From Xenophilus aerolatus (GTDB taxonomy: Bacteria; Pseudomonadota; Gammaproteobacteria; Burkholderiales; Burkholderiaceae_C): DNA of 64,000 nucleotides. Position 1 is the first letter of the stretch; every line of letters begins with the position of its first letter. Position numbers and translations under genes: made by a program. Under the pieces are notes generated by a model. The model was not told the DNA's origin and did not search any database. It worked only from the letters and a program-made list of their open reading frames with translations. Below are positions 1-9,643 of the stretch, piece by piece. Location: NCBI GenBank assembly GCA_030418545.1, contig QAIB01000012.1, forward strand, positions 62,001 through 126,000, given 5' to 3'.

Positions 1-291
1 GTGCCGGCGGCCTTCGCCCGGGCGCTGCGCGAGACCTTCGATCGCGCCGCCGCGCTGGCCGAGACCGCCGCGCAAGCAGGCGGTGAGGTGCTGGCCCGCC
101 AGGCCGCCTCGGCCCTGTACCACTGCACCAGCGCCGCCGCCATGGCCTGGGAGGCCGCGCGCACCGACTCGGCCGATCGCATGCGCTGGGCCCAGCTGGC
201 GCTGCTGCACCGCGCGCTGCCGCGCGACCCGCTGAGCCCCGACGTGCTGCCGGCCGCATGGCAGGACGCACCGGCGGCCGTCGCCGCCTGA
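1..291 (+). CDS. Acyl-CoA dehydrogenase C-terminus (5' truncated)
   Basis: The frame is open to the window edge, so the GTG at base 1 is probably an internal valine and only the last 96 residues are present. The segment is all-alpha in character. The stretch ALYHCTSAAAMAWEA followed by a Leu-rich helix and a short PRDPLSPD tail resembles the C-terminal helical bundle of acyl-CoA dehydrogenases, which oxidise acyl-CoA thioesters with FAD in the cytoplasm. It is followed after 60 bp by a Bug receptor and a CoA transferase on the same strand, which suits an organic-acid catabolic operon. The family call rests on the tail alone and could be wrong; a catabolic context is more secure than the exact enzyme. 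Confidence 0.5.
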   Translation: MPAAFARALRETFDRAAALAETAAQAGGEVLARQAASALYHCTSAAAMAWEAARTDSADRMRWAQLALLHRALPRDPLSPDVLPAAWQDAPAAVAA

Positions 292-351
292 GCGCTTCGC
301 GCCGCGCGGGCCGCGGCAGCCCCGATCACAACGAACCCAAGGAGACACACC

Positions 352-1356
352 ATGCACACCCCCCTCTTCTCGCTCTCGCGCCGCGCGCTCGTGGCGGCCG
401 GCACCGCACTGCTGGCGTCGGCAACCTGCGTGTCCGCCGCCTTCGCCGCCGATGCCTTTCCGTCCAAGCCGGTCATGCTGGTCGTGCCCTTCCCGCCCGG
501 CGGCCCCACGGACGCCATGGCGCGCACCCTGGCCGCCGAGATGACGACGCGCCTGGGCCAGCCCATGGTGGTGGAGAACCGCGCCGGCGCGGGCGGCAAC
601 ATCGGCGCCGACTACGTCGCGCGTGCCGAGGCCGACGGCCACACGCTGCTCTTCGGCACCTCGGGGCCCCTGGCCATCAACAGCAGCCTCTACAGCAAGA
701 TCACCTACGACCCCGGCAAGAGCTTCGCGCCGGTGATCCAGGTGGGTCACCTGCCCAACATCCTGGTGGTGAACCCCTCGCTGCCGGTGAAGAACGTGAA
801 GGAACTGGTCGCCTACGCCAAGGCCAACCCGGGCAAGCTGAGCTACGCCTCCTCGGGCAACGGCGCGTCCTCGCACCTCGCGGGCGTGCTGTTCAATTCG
901 GTGGCGGGCACCGACATCCAGCATGTGCCCTACAAGGGCACGGGCCCCGCGCTCAACGACCTGCTCGGCGGGCAGGTGGGCATGACCTTCACCGACATCC
1001 TCACCGCGCTGCCCTACGTCAAGGCCGGCAAGCTGCGCGCGCTGGGCGTGGCCACCGCCACGCGCTCGCAGGCCTTGCCCGACGTGCCCACCATCGCCGA
1101 GCAGGGCTACAAGGGCTACGACGTGAGCGTGTTCTTCGGCATCGTCGCGCCCGCGGGCATGCCGGCCGACCGCATCGCGAAGCTGAACGGTGCCTTCGTC
1201 GAGGTGCTGGCCTCGCCCAAGGTGAAGGCCCTGTTCGCCGCCCAGGGCCTGGAACCCGCACCCGACAGCTCGCCGGCACAGCTGGCGCGCTTCATCACTT
1301 CGGAAACGGCCAAATGGAAGGGCGTGGTCGCGCAATCCGGTGCCCGGCTGGACTGA
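352..1356 (+). CDS. Bug/TctC-type periplasmic solute-binding receptor
   Basis: This 334-residue protein has a signal peptide with a twin-arginine-like start (LSRRALVAAG), a hydrophobic core and a cleavage region near AFAADAFPSKP at about residue 33. The mature part carries family hallmarks: VVPFPPGGPTDAMAR near residue 50, VVENRAGAGGNIG near 80, and HVPYKGTGPALNDLLGGQV near 195. Bug receptors bind small carboxylates in the periplasm. They are far more numerous than TctAB permeases in Burkholderiales and are often orphans; no permease gene is visible here. An AAGGAGA sequence sits about 8 bp before the ATG. It lies in a likely operon with the following CoA transferase, suggesting the ligand is an acid that is then activated to its CoA ester. 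The ligand is unknown. Confidence 0.93.
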   Translation: MHTPLFSLSRRALVAAGTALLASATCVSAAFAADAFPSKPVMLVVPFPPGGPTDAMARTLAAEMTTRLGQPMVVENRAGAGGNIGADYVARAEADGHTLLFGTSGPLAINSSLYSKITYDPGKSFAPVIQVGHLPNILVVNPSLPVKNVKELVAYAKANPGKLSYASSGNGASSHLAGVLFNSVAGTDIQHVPYKGTGPALNDLLGGQVGMTFTDILTALPYVKAGKLRALGVATATRSQALPDVPTIAEQGYKGYDVSVFFGIVAPAGMPADRIAKLNGAFVEVLASPKVKALFAAQGLEPAPDSSPAQLARFITSETAKWKGVVAQSGARLD

Positions 1357-1396
1357 GCACGCCGCGCCCGCCTATCGATCCCGCCGGCCTCCCGCC

Positions 1397-2536
1397 ATGA
1401 CCTCTTCCATGCCTTCCCCCAGCGCCGGCGCACTCGCCGGCATCCGCGTGCTCGACCTGTCGCGCATCCTGGGCGGCCCCTACTGCGGGCAGATCCTCGG
1501 CGACCACGGTGCCGACGTGCTCAAGGTCGAGCCGCCCGGGGGTGACGACACCCGCACCTGGGGACCGCCCTTCCGCGACGGCGTGGCCTCGTACTACCAC
1601 GGCCTGAACCGCAACAAGCGCATCCAGCACCTGGACCTGACGCTGCCGGCCGACCGCGAGACGCTGCTCGCCCGGGTCGCCGAGGCCGACGTGCTGATCG
1701 AGAACTTCAAGGCCGGCACCATGGAGCGCTGGGGCATCGGCCACGACACGCTCTCGCAGCGCTTCCCGCGGCTGGTGTGGTGCCGCGTGTCGGGCTTCGG
1801 CAGCGACGGCCCGCTGGGCGCCCTGCCCGGCTACGACGCCGCGGTGCAGGCGATGACCGGCATCATGAGCATCAACGGCGAGGCCGAGGGCGGCCCGTTG
1901 CGGGTGGGACTGCCGGTGGTGGACATGGTGACGGGCCTCAACGCCGTGATCGGCGTGCTGCTCGCGCTGCAGGAGCGGCAGCGCAGCGGCCGCGGCCAGC
2001 TGGTGGAGGCCGCGCTGTACGACAGTGGCCTGTCGCTGCTGCATCCGCACGCGGCCAACTGGTTCATGGACGGCCGCCACCCGAAGCGCACCGGCAACGC
2101 GCACCCCAACATCTATCCGTACGACGCGCTGCGCACCGGCACCGACCCGGTCTTCGTCGCGGTGGGCAACGACCGCCAGTTCGCCGCCTTCTGCCGCGTG
2201 ATCGGCCTGCCGGAGCTCGCGCAGGACCCGAACTACGCCAGCGCCGGCGCCCGCTCCGTCCACCGCGACGGCCTCAAGCAGACGCTGGAGGCGCAGCTCG
2301 CGGCCTTCGACGGCCGCACGCTGGTCGACGACCTGATGGCGGCCGGCGTGCCTGCCGCGCCGGTGCTGCCGGTCGACGCCGCGCTGCAGCACCCGCACAC
2401 GCTGCATCGCGGCATGGTGGTCGAGATGGAAGGCGGCTACCGCGGCCTGGGCGCGCCGGTCAAGCTAGGCCGCACGCCGGCCACCTACCGGCATGCGCCG
2501 CTGACGCCGGGCGAGCGCTTCGAGCCGCCGGGCTGA
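1397..2536 (+). CDS. CaiB/BaiF family class III CoA transferase
   Basis: The product of about 379 residues belongs to the class III CoA transferases, which move CoA between carboxylic acids by way of an aspartyl-CoA thioester. The N-terminal motif GIRVLDLSRILGGPYCG and the segment GADVLKVEPPGGDDTR are typical. The catalytic aspartate is probably in LPVVDMVTGLNAVIG at about residue 176, by analogy with Asp156 of alpha-methylacyl-CoA racemase and Asp169 of formyl-CoA transferase. The frame is open from a GTG at 1340, but that would overlap the upstream gene by 17 bp and adds 19 residues outside the family fold, so the ATG at 1397 was chosen. The preceding Bug receptor suggests a shared substrate; the donor and acceptor acids cannot be told from sequence. 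Confidence 0.9.
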   Translation: MTSSMPSPSAGALAGIRVLDLSRILGGPYCGQILGDHGADVLKVEPPGGDDTRTWGPPFRDGVASYYHGLNRNKRIQHLDLTLPADRETLLARVAEADVLIENFKAGTMERWGIGHDTLSQRFPRLVWCRVSGFGSDGPLGALPGYDAAVQAMTGIMSINGEAEGGPLRVGLPVVDMVTGLNAVIGVLLALQERQRSGRGQLVEAALYDSGLSLLHPHAANWFMDGRHPKRTGNAHPNIYPYDALRTGTDPVFVAVGNDRQFAAFCRVIGLPELAQDPNYASAGARSVHRDGLKQTLEAQLAAFDGRTLVDDLMAAGVPAAPVLPVDAALQHPHTLHRGMVVEMEGGYRGLGAPVKLGRTPATYRHAPLTPGERFEPPG

Positions 2537-2647
2537 GAAGGTCCGGACGCGGGTCGCCCACGCGACGGCTCGGAGCCGGCCGCGCTGGCGGCGGTCATGC
2601 GGCGGCGATAAGGTGCGAGGCCTTGCAGCCACACGGGGAACGCGCCC

Positions 2648-3763
2648 ATGTCCACCACCGAATTCATCGTCCGCAAGGCCTCGCTGCCCGAGGCCCGCCT
2701 GCACACCCGCGAGGACACGTCCCTCGCGCCCGGCCAGGTGCGGGTCGGCATCGATACCTTCGCCCTCACCTCCAACAACATCACCTACGCCGCCTTCGGC
2801 GACGCGATGAACTACTGGCAGTTCTTTCCGACCGCGGAAGAAGGCTGGGGCCAGGTGCCGGTGTGGGGCTTCGGCCGCGTGTTGCAGTCGCTGCACCCGG
2901 GCGTGGCGGTGGGCGAACGGCTCTACGGCTACTTCCCGATGGCTTCGCAGCTGGTGCTGACGCCGGACCGGCTTTCGCCCGAGCGCTTCACCGATGCGGC
3001 CGCGCACCGGGCCGAGCTGCCGGCTGTCTACAACGTGTACTTCCGCTGCAACCGCGACCCGCTCTACACCCCCGACACCGAGGACGTGCAGGCCCTGCTG
3101 CGCCCGCTGTTCATCACCTCGTGGCTGATCGACGACTTCCTGGGCGACAACGACTTCTTCGACGCCGGGGCCGAGGGTGCCCCGACGGTGATCCTGTCGA
3201 GCGCCTCCAGCAAGACCGCCTACGGCACCGCCTTCCAGCTGGCCCAGCGACCGGGCGTGCGCGTGGTCGGCCTCACCTCCGCCGCGAACCGCGCCTTCTG
3301 CGAGGGCCTGGGCTGCTACACGCAGGTGCTGGGTTACGACGAACTCGACCGGCTGGACGCCGGCACGCCCTGCGTGTACGTGGACTTCGCGGGCAACGGC
3401 GAGCTGCGCCGCGCGATCCACGAGCGCTTCGCGAAGCTGCGCTACAGCATGGTCATCGGCAACACGCACGTCGACCAGCGCGCGCCCGAAGGCAGCGCCA
3501 AGACGCTGCCCGGCCCGCGCGCGACCTTCTTCTTCGCGCCGGCGCAGATCAAGAAGCGCACCGGCGAATGGGGCGCCGACGTCTTCAACCAGAAGCTGGC
3601 GCAGGCCTGGCACGCCTTCACCGCCCGGACGACGCAGGGCGAGGCACCCTGGCTGCGCGTGCAGCAGCACCGCGGCCCCGAGGCGGTGGCGCAGGCCTGG
3701 CAGACCGTGCTGGCCGGGCGCGGCGATCCGCGCGACGGCCGCATCCTCTCGCTGGCCGGCTGA
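2648..3763 (+). CDS. DUF2855 family protein (MDR-like)
   Basis: The 371-residue product matches the DUF2855 family as I know it. The opening EDTSLAPGQVRVGIDTFALTSNNITYAAFGDAMNYWQFF looks like the start of a medium-chain dehydrogenase fold, and WGFGRVLQSLHPGVAVGERLYGYFPMAS resembles the MDR GroES-like region. A nucleotide-binding-like segment follows around residue 180 (VILSSASSKTAYGTAFQLA), then GLTSAANRAFCEGLGCY. No catalytic zinc ligands are evident. A biochemical role is not established for the family; a cytoplasmic NAD(P)-dependent reductase-like activity is only an inference. It is separated by 111 bp from the CoA transferase and lies 31 bp before srkA, so it may have its own promoter. 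Confidence 0.8.
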   Translation: MSTTEFIVRKASLPEARLHTREDTSLAPGQVRVGIDTFALTSNNITYAAFGDAMNYWQFFPTAEEGWGQVPVWGFGRVLQSLHPGVAVGERLYGYFPMASQLVLTPDRLSPERFTDAAAHRAELPAVYNVYFRCNRDPLYTPDTEDVQALLRPLFITSWLIDDFLGDNDFFDAGAEGAPTVILSSASSKTAYGTAFQLAQRPGVRVVGLTSAANRAFCEGLGCYTQVLGYDELDRLDAGTPCVYVDFAGNGELRRAIHERFAKLRYSMVIGNTHVDQRAPEGSAKTLPGPRATFFFAPAQIKKRTGEWGADVFNQKLAQAWHAFTARTTQGEAPWLRVQQHRGPEAVAQAWQTVLAGRGDPRDGRILSLAG

Positions 3764-3794
3764 ACACACGGGACGCGAGGCGGACAATGGCGCG

Positions 3795-4826
3795 ATGCCC
3801 GACACCGCGCCCGCCACGCCCCACCCCTACGAATCGCTCACGCCCGACGCGGTGCTCGACGCCCTGGCCGGCGTCGGCCTGTACGGCGACGGCCGGCTGG
3901 TCCCGCTGAGCTCCTACGAGAACCGCGTCTACCAGGTCGGCATCGAGGACGAGAAGCCGGTGGTGGTCAAGTTCTACCGGCCCGGGCGCTGGAGCGACGC
4001 GCAGATCCAGGAGGAGCACGACTTCGCCCTCGAACTGGCCGCGGCCGAGGTGCCGATGGTGGCGCCGCGCGTGATCGACGGCCGGACGCTGCACCACCAT
4101 GCCGGCTTCGCCTTCAGCGTCAGCCCCTCGCGCGGCGGACGCGCACCGGAGCTCGACGACTTCGAGGTGCTCGAATGGATCGGCCGCTTCCTTGCGCGCA
4201 TCCACACCGTGGGTGCGAAGCGGCCCTTCGTGCACCGGCCGGCGCTCGACCTGAAGAGCTTCGGGACCGACTCGCGCGACTGGCTGCTGGGCCACGAGAT
4301 GGTGCCGCTGGACGTGCAGAAGGACTGGGAGCGCGCCTGCAACGATGCTCTCGATCTGATCGCGGCCACCGCCCTGTCCACGGCCGCGGGAGGCCGATTC
4401 GACTCGGAACTGCGGAGCCTGCGCCTGCACGGCGACTGCCACCCCGGCAACATCCTCTGGACACCGACCGACCGCGAAGGCGGCGGCCCGCATTTCGTCG
4501 ACCTGGACGATGCGCGCACCGGCTTCGCGGTGCAGGACCTGTGGATGCTGCTCTCGGGCGATCGCGCGCAGCGCACCGGTCAGCTGAGCGGCCTGCTCGA
4601 CGGCTACGAGCAGTTCCGCGACTTCGACCGGCGCGAGCTGGCGCTGATCGAGCCGCTGCGCACCTTGCGGCTGCTGCACTACTCGGCCTGGCTGGCGCGC
4701 CGCTGGCAGGACCCGATCTTCCCGATCACCTTCCCCTGGTTCGGGAGCAGCGACTACTGGAAGGGCCAGATCCAGATGCTGCAGGACCAGTGCGAAGCGA
4801 TGGCCGACGAGCCGCTGTACGCCTGA
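3795..4826 (+). CDS. srkA: Stress-response Ser/Thr kinase SrkA (YihE/RdoA)
   Basis: This 343-residue cytoplasmic protein is a member of the choline-kinase-like fold kinases represented by E. coli SrkA, which protects against envelope and oxidative stress and links to the Cpx response. Visible motifs are SSYENRVYQVG near residue 38 (nucleotide loop), VVVKFYRPGRW with the ATP-binding lysine near 58, the catalytic loop RLHGDCHPGNILW near 215, and the metal-binding FVDLDDARTG near 235. Length is close to the usual 325-345. It begins 31 bp after the DUF2855 gene and ends convergently to the tautomerase gene, with a strong hairpin between. Confidence 0.92.
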   Translation: MPDTAPATPHPYESLTPDAVLDALAGVGLYGDGRLVPLSSYENRVYQVGIEDEKPVVVKFYRPGRWSDAQIQEEHDFALELAAAEVPMVAPRVIDGRTLHHHAGFAFSVSPSRGGRAPELDDFEVLEWIGRFLARIHTVGAKRPFVHRPALDLKSFGTDSRDWLLGHEMVPLDVQKDWERACNDALDLIAATALSTAAGGRFDSELRSLRLHGDCHPGNILWTPTDREGGGPHFVDLDDARTGFAVQDLWMLLSGDRAQRTGQLSGLLDGYEQFRDFDRRELALIEPLRTLRLLHYSAWLARRWQDPIFPITFPWFGSSDYWKGQIQMLQDQCEAMADEPLYA

Positions 4827-4845
4827 CAGGGCGCCAGCGACGACA

Positions 4846-4865
4846 ACGGGCGCCGCAGCGCCCGT
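4846..4865. terminator. Hairpin between convergent srkA and tautomerase genes
   Basis: A perfect 8-bp stem (ACGGGCGC / GCGCCCGT) with a CGCA loop lies midway in the 62-bp gap between two convergent genes, where a bidirectional terminator would be expected. There is no clear T-tract on either side, so it may act as a stem-only or Rho-assisted terminator. Confidence 0.5.
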
Positions 4866-4888
4866 CGAAAGATCGCGAGGCCTTCGCC

Positions 4889-5107
4889 TCAGCCGCCCGC
4901 AGCGGGCGGCGGCGACGCCGCAGCCTTGTCGCTCCACAACACGCCGCCGGTCGCCCAGTTGTGGCGCGGCACGTCGAAGAACAGCACGTCCACCGCGCCG
5001 GGCGAACTGCCCAGCGTGCGGACGGTGGCCTCGGTCAGGGCCTCGGCCAGGGCGCGCTTCTGCTCGGGCGTGCGGCCTTCCAGCAGTTCGACTCGAATGG
5101 TGGGCAT
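4889..5107 (-). CDS. 4-oxalocrotonate tautomerase family protein
   Basis: The 72-residue product begins MPTIRVELLEGRTPEQKRAL, so the catalytic Pro-1 would be exposed once the methionine is removed, as in 4-oxalocrotonate tautomerase and related enzymes that shift protons in 2-hydroxydienoates. The usual beta-alpha-beta core is about 62 residues; here an Ala/Pro-rich tail (AAASPPPAAGG) extends it. The C-terminal core GAVDVLFFDVPRHNWATGG matches the family. It ends convergently with srkA and starts 16 bp after the htpG stop, so it is likely read from the htpG transcript. The physiological substrate is unknown. Confidence 0.88.
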   Translation of the reverse strand: MPTIRVELLEGRTPEQKRALAEALTEATVRTLGSSPGAVDVLFFDVPRHNWATGGVLWSDKAAASPPPAAGG

Positions 5108-5123
5108 GTGGGTTCCTCGAAGG

Positions 5124-7112
5124 TCACACCAGCAGCGCGTTCACGCGCCGCACGTAGGCCGCCGGGTCGGCGGGCAGGCCGCCTTCGGCGAGCAGCGCCT
5201 GGTCGAACAGGATGTTCGCCAGGTCGTCGAAGTGGGCCGTGTCGCTCTCCAGCTTCTTCACGAGCGGATGTTCGGCGTTCACTTCCAGCACGGGCTTGAC
5301 CTCGGGCGCCTGCTGGCCGGCCTGCTTGAGCATGCGGGCGAGCTGCATGCTCATGCCGTGGTCCTGCACCACCAGGCAGGCCGGCGAGTCGACCAGGCGC
5401 GTGGTGATGCGCACGTCCTCGGCCTTGTCCTTGAGCGCTTCCTTGAGCTTGTCGAGCACGGGCTTGAAGCTTTCGGCCGCCTGCTCGGCCGCCTTCTTCT
5501 CTTCCTCGTCCTGCAGCTTGCCCAGGTCGACCGCGCCCTTGGCCACGCTCTGCAGCGGCGTGCCGTCGAAGTCGTGCAGGTAGTTGAGCGCCCACTCGTC
5601 CACGCGGTCGGTCATCAGCAGCACCTCGATGCCCTTCTTCTTGAAGACTTCGAGCTGCGGGCTGTTCTTGGCGGCGGCCAGCGTGTCGGCGGTGATGTAG
5701 TAGATGGCCTCCTGGCCGTCCTTCATGCGCGCCTTGTAGTCGGCGAAGCTCACCGTGACGGCATCGCTGGTGGTGGAGGCGAAGCGCAGCAGCTTGGCGA
5801 TGCGCTCACGGTTGCCGAAGTCCTCGCCCAGGCCTTCCTTGAGCACCGATCCGAACTCGGCGTAGAAGGTGGCGTACTTGCCGCTGTCGTCGGCCTTCGA
5901 GGCCTCGGCTTCGCCGTCCTTCTTGTCGGTGACGTCGGTCACGCCGTCGGCATCGGCCGCCGGGGTGGGCGCGGCCTTCTTCGCCAGGTCCTCCAGCATC
6001 GACAGCACGCGCTTGGTGCTGCCCTCGCGGATCGCCTTCACGTCGCGGCTTTCCTGCAGGAGCTCGCGGCTCACGTTCAGCGGCAGGTCGGCGGAGTCGA
6101 CCACGCCGCGCACGAAGCGCAGGTAGCCCGGCAGCAGCGCCTCGGCGTCGTCCATGATGAAGACGCGCTTGACGTAGAGCTTGACGCCGCCCTTGTGGTC
6201 GCGGTTCCACAGGTCGTAGGGCGCCTTGGCGGGGATGTACAGCAGCTGCGTGTACTCGGTGCTGCCCTCGACGCGGTTGTGGCTCCAGGCCAGCGGCGCG
6301 TCCTGGTCGTGGGTGATCGACTTGTAGAAGTCGACGTACTGCTCGTCGGTGATGTCCTTCTTGGGCCGCGTCCACAGGGCGCTGGCCTTGTTGACCGGCT
6401 CCCACTCGCCCGTGGGCACCATCTCGCCGCCCTTGTTGTCCTCTCCCTCCTTCCACTCTTCCTTCTCCATGAGGATGGGCAGGGAGATGTGGTCGGAGTA
6501 CTTGGCGATGATCTGCTTGAGCTTCCAGGCGTTGAGGTACTCCTCGGCATCCTCGCGCAGGTGCAGCGTGACGCTGGTGCCGCGCTGCGCGCGCGTGAGG
6601 GTCTCGACCTCGAAGTCGCCGGCGCCGCCGCTCACCCAGCGCACGCCCTCTTCGGGCTTGAGGCCCGCGCGGCGCGACTCGACGGTGATCCTGTCGGCCA
6701 CGATGAAGCCCGAATAGAAGCCCACGCCGAACTGGCCGATCAGCTGGGCGTCGGCCTTCTGGTCGCCCGTCAGGCGGCTCATGAAGTCCTTGGTACCGCT
6801 CTTGGCGATGGTGCCCAGGTGGTCGATCGCCTCCTGCTGGCTCATGCCGATGCCGTTGTCGGTGATGGTGAGGGTACGGGCCTTCCTGTCGAAGGACACG
6901 CGCACCTCCAGGCTGGCCGCGTCCTCGTACAGCTCGGGATGGTCCAGGGCCTCGAAGCGCAGCTTGTCGCAGGCGTCAGACGCGTTGGAGATCAGCTCTC
7001 TGACAAAGATCTCCTTGTTGGAGTACAGCGAGTGCGTGACCAGGTGCAGAAGCTGTGCGACCTCGGCCTGGAAGGCATGTCGGGTGGATGCGTTGGAAGT
7101 GTTGGATGCCAT
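5124..7112 (-). CDS. htpG: Molecular chaperone HtpG (Hsp90)
   Basis: This cytoplasmic ATP-dependent chaperone is 662 residues from [12 protein letters not shown]; the open frame has an earlier start at 7124 that adds only MIRT. GHKL ATPase motifs are clear: [18 protein letters not shown] near residue 35, [20 protein letters not shown] near 80, and [15 protein letters not shown] near 120. The middle client-binding domain and C-terminal dimerisation domain follow, and the total is slightly longer than E. coli HtpG (624). Residues around 440-460 ([15 protein letters not shown]) form a charged low-complexity linker. A TACAAT-like -10 at 7189-7194 on the reverse strand may belong to its promoter. 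The tautomerase gene follows 16 bp downstream. Confidence 0.97.
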   Translation of the reverse strand: MASNTSNASTRHAFQAEVAQLLHLVTHSLYSNKEIFVRELISNASDACDKLRFEALDHPELYEDAASLEVRVSFDRKARTLTITDNGIGMSQQEAIDHLGTIAKSGTKDFMSRLTGDQKADAQLIGQFGVGFYSGFIVADRITVESRRAGLKPEEGVRWVSGGAGDFEVETLTRAQRGTSVTLHLREDAEEYLNAWKLKQIIAKYSDHISLPILMEKEEWKEGEDNKGGEMVPTGEWEPVNKASALWTRPKKDITDEQYVDFYKSITHDQDAPLAWSHNRVEGSTEYTQLLYIPAKAPYDLWNRDHKGGVKLYVKRVFIMDDAEALLPGYLRFVRGVVDSADLPLNVSRELLQESRDVKAIREGSTKRVLSMLEDLAKKAAPTPAADADGVTDVTDKKDGEAEASKADDSGKYATFYAEFGSVLKEGLGEDFGNRERIAKLLRFASTTSDAVTVSFADYKARMKDGQEAIYYITADTLAAAKNSPQLEVFKKKGIEVLLMTDRVDEWALNYLHDFDGTPLQSVAKGAVDLGKLQDEEEKKAAEQAAESFKPVLDKLKEALKDKAEDVRITTRLVDSPACLVVQDHGMSMQLARMLKQAGQQAPEVKPVLEVNAEHPLVKKLESDTAHFDDLANILFDQALLAEGGLPADPAAYVRRVNALLV

Positions 7113-7342
7113 CGTTCTGATCAAGGAATGGGTGCCCGCGCGCGGGCCGGAGGCCCCCTCGCCAGTGCGGCGCGAGTCGGGGCGAAAAATTGTACGCAGC
7201 CGCCCTGCGTGCGCCGCCGCCCTCGGCCCGCCAGCCCACGCGACGCCGCATAGGCCTTTGGTTCTAAGGAAAAAGCAGGTCGACGCGCGGGCCAGATGCG
7301 GTCAATCTGCACCATTGCAAGACTGTTTTATCCGAGGGGTCA

Positions 7343-9556
7343 GTGCGGGGTGACGCATGCACGGCATCAATGGACAGACCGCGGTTGGGACGCCTCGGGC
7401 CCTGGCTGCTTCTTTCGCTGTTCGCGGCCCCCTCGGCGGCCGAAGAGGGCACGCCCTTGACTGATGCCCGCATCCAGCCGTTGACCCGGGGAGCGGCTGA
7501 AGAGGCGCGGCGACGCGCCCGCGTCGAGGCCGAACCGCCGGCCTACGAGGATCGCTTCATGGACGCCGCGCAGGCCGAAGCCGAGGCCCCCGCCGCTGAC
7601 GCCGCCCAACCCGAGGGCCTGCGGTCCTGGTTGTTCGAGACCCGTGCCGGTGCCGGCAGCGCCAGCGGCACCGGGCTCGGGCGACGCAGCGCTGCGGAGT
7701 ACGGCCTGCGCAGCGAATACCGCCAGGAGACGCGCGACTGGGGCGACCTGCTGCTCCAGATCGACGGCCGTACGCTGCAAGGCGACCTGCAGGCCGGCTG
7801 GAGCGGCATCGGCGGGCTGGGCTATGCGCGCGAGCGCAGCAGCGCTCGCGCCACCCTGCGCAGCCTGGGCCTGCCGCTGTCCCCCTCGGTCTTCGCCGAC
7901 ACCACGCTGGGCGACGGCTACAGCGCGGTGACGGACGGGCTCGCGCGCCACGACCGGCTGTCGCTCGGCACGACCGTCGTACGGGGCCTGTCCACGCGCA
8001 TCTACGGGCCGGACTTCGACCTGCGCGCCGGCACCGGCCAGCGCGGCATGCTCACCGGCGGCCCCTTCGCCGGGTTCGAGAGCAGCGGCGGCCGGCTCAG
8101 CTGGCTGGGTGGCACGCAGCGCCTGGACGACCAGTGGTACGTGGCCGGCCAGCTCGACGAGGCGCGCGGCGTTCCGGCCTTCTACCTCGACCCGCTGAGC
8201 GGCCTGGGCGCGGGCGCCAAGGATGTCTCCAGCTGGGCGCTTTCGGTGGGGCGCGGACCGCAATCGTTTGACGAGGGCACGCTGCGCTGGCGCGCCACCG
8301 CCATCGGCAGCCGCGTGCGCTCGGACACCCCCGGCGTCGCGACCGGCAGCGCGAGCGGGCTCTTCGTGGAGGCCAGCCTGCGGCTGGGCAGCTTCCGGCA
8401 TGAAGCAGGCGCCTATGCCGCATCGCCCAACCTGCACTTCGGCGACCTGCCGCTGCCCATCGGCACGCGCGGCGCCTACTGGCGCATGGACCGCGCCGAC
8501 AGCCGCCTGAGCTGGGGCCTGGGCCTGGACCTGGAGCACGCCGGACCGGGGAGCAACTTCACCCGCGTCGGCTACGACCGGTCCGGCGCGAGCGGCTACC
8601 TGCAATGGACGCTGGACCGCCACACCTCGCTGGGGGGCAGCTTCAACGTGTACGACACGCGCTTTGCCGGCGACGGCGAACTCGCGCAGGGGCCCACCCG
8701 TTCGCGCAGCCTCTACGCCAACGCCTACTACCAGACCCGCCTGTTCGGCCTGCCGCGCAGCCGGCTGAGCCTGACGCTGCACCGCAACGAACTGGTCGTG
8801 CTTGACGGTGCCGCGGCCACCGGCGAGGAGTTGCAATGGGAGCAGGAATGGCTCGGCAGCCGCCAGGAGACCCAGCGCACGGAACTCGTCACCACGCTCG
8901 GCTACGCGCGCGACCGCAGTGGCGGAAGGACCCGCCGCTACCCGACCGTGGGATTGCAATTCCGCTACTGGCCGCAACCCACGTTGAGCCTGGTGGGCAG
9001 CCTGCGCTACACCTCGCAGAGCGGCGACCTGTGGACCAGCCGGGGCCTGTCGGGCCAGGTGTCGGCCGAGAAGGAACTGGGCGGCGGCTGGCGTCTGGGA
9101 CTGGCCGCCAGCCTGAACCAGACGCGCGCGGCCGCCGTGCCCACGTCTTCCTTCGGGCCGCAGGTGTACCGCGGCAGCGACAAGGGCGTCTACGTCTTCC
9201 TGCGCTGGGAGGGCACGAGCGGCGTGCCCTATGCGCCGCTGGGCGTGCGTGCAGGCGCCGGCAATGGTCGCATCGAGGGTCGCGTTTTCCTCGATGCCAA
9301 CCGCGACGGCCTCGCGCAGGTCGGCGAGGGCAGCGCAGCCGGCGTCGAAGTCGTGCTCGACGGGCGCCACCGCACGACCACGGACCGCGAGGGCCGGTTC
9401 GAATTCCCGCTGGTGACGACCGGACGCCACCAGCTGAGCCTCACGCCCGAGAGCGTGCCGCTGCCCTGGGGCGGCACCGACTCGGGCATGAGCGTCGACG
9501 TGCCGCTGCGGGGCAGCGCGTACGCCACGATCCCCGTGATCAGGGTGGCGCCATGA
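7343..9556 (+). CDS. Usher-like outer-membrane barrel with C-terminal SdrD-B-like domain
   Basis: The product of about 737 residues has a signal peptide (RLGPWLLLSLFAAPSAAEEG), a short charged Ala/Glu-rich periplasmic stretch to about residue 95, a long region of alternating polar and aromatic residues ending around 615 that reads as an outer-membrane beta-barrel (repeated Tyr/Trp/Arg strands), and a C-terminal Ig-like unit GRIEGRVFLDANRDGLAQVGEG typical of SdrD-B/carboxypeptidase-regulatory-like domains. The GTG at 7343 has GAGGGGT just upstream; an ATG at 7370 is the alternative. It heads an operon with a PapD-like chaperone and three subunit-like proteins, so by position it should be the export pore. 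I could not see the N-terminal domain or plug of classical PapC ushers, so usher function is inferred from context. Confidence 0.72.
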   Translation: MRGDACTASMDRPRLGRLGPWLLLSLFAAPSAAEEGTPLTDARIQPLTRGAAEEARRRARVEAEPPAYEDRFMDAAQAEAEAPAADAAQPEGLRSWLFETRAGAGSASGTGLGRRSAAEYGLRSEYRQETRDWGDLLLQIDGRTLQGDLQAGWSGIGGLGYARERSSARATLRSLGLPLSPSVFADTTLGDGYSAVTDGLARHDRLSLGTTVVRGLSTRIYGPDFDLRAGTGQRGMLTGGPFAGFESSGGRLSWLGGTQRLDDQWYVAGQLDEARGVPAFYLDPLSGLGAGAKDVSSWALSVGRGPQSFDEGTLRWRATAIGSRVRSDTPGVATGSASGLFVEASLRLGSFRHEAGAYAASPNLHFGDLPLPIGTRGAYWRMDRADSRLSWGLGLDLEHAGPGSNFTRVGYDRSGASGYLQWTLDRHTSLGGSFNVYDTRFAGDGELAQGPTRSRSLYANAYYQTRLFGLPRSRLSLTLHRNELVVLDGAAATGEELQWEQEWLGSRQETQRTELVTTLGYARDRSGGRTRRYPTVGLQFRYWPQPTLSLVGSLRYTSQSGDLWTSRGLSGQVSAEKELGGGWRLGLAASLNQTRAAAVPTSSFGPQVYRGSDKGVYVFLRWEGTSGVPYAPLGVRAGAGNGRIEGRVFLDANRDGLAQVGEGSAAGVEVVLDGRHRTTTDREGRFEFPLVTTGRHQLSLTPESVPLPWGGTDSGMSVDVPLRGSAYATIPVIRVAP

Positions 9557-9643
9557 CTGCAGCACACGCCCGGCCGGTGCCTGCACCGCGCCACCGCTCT
9601 GCCACCGACCGGCTCTCCACCGCCTCCACCTGAAAGACCCACC

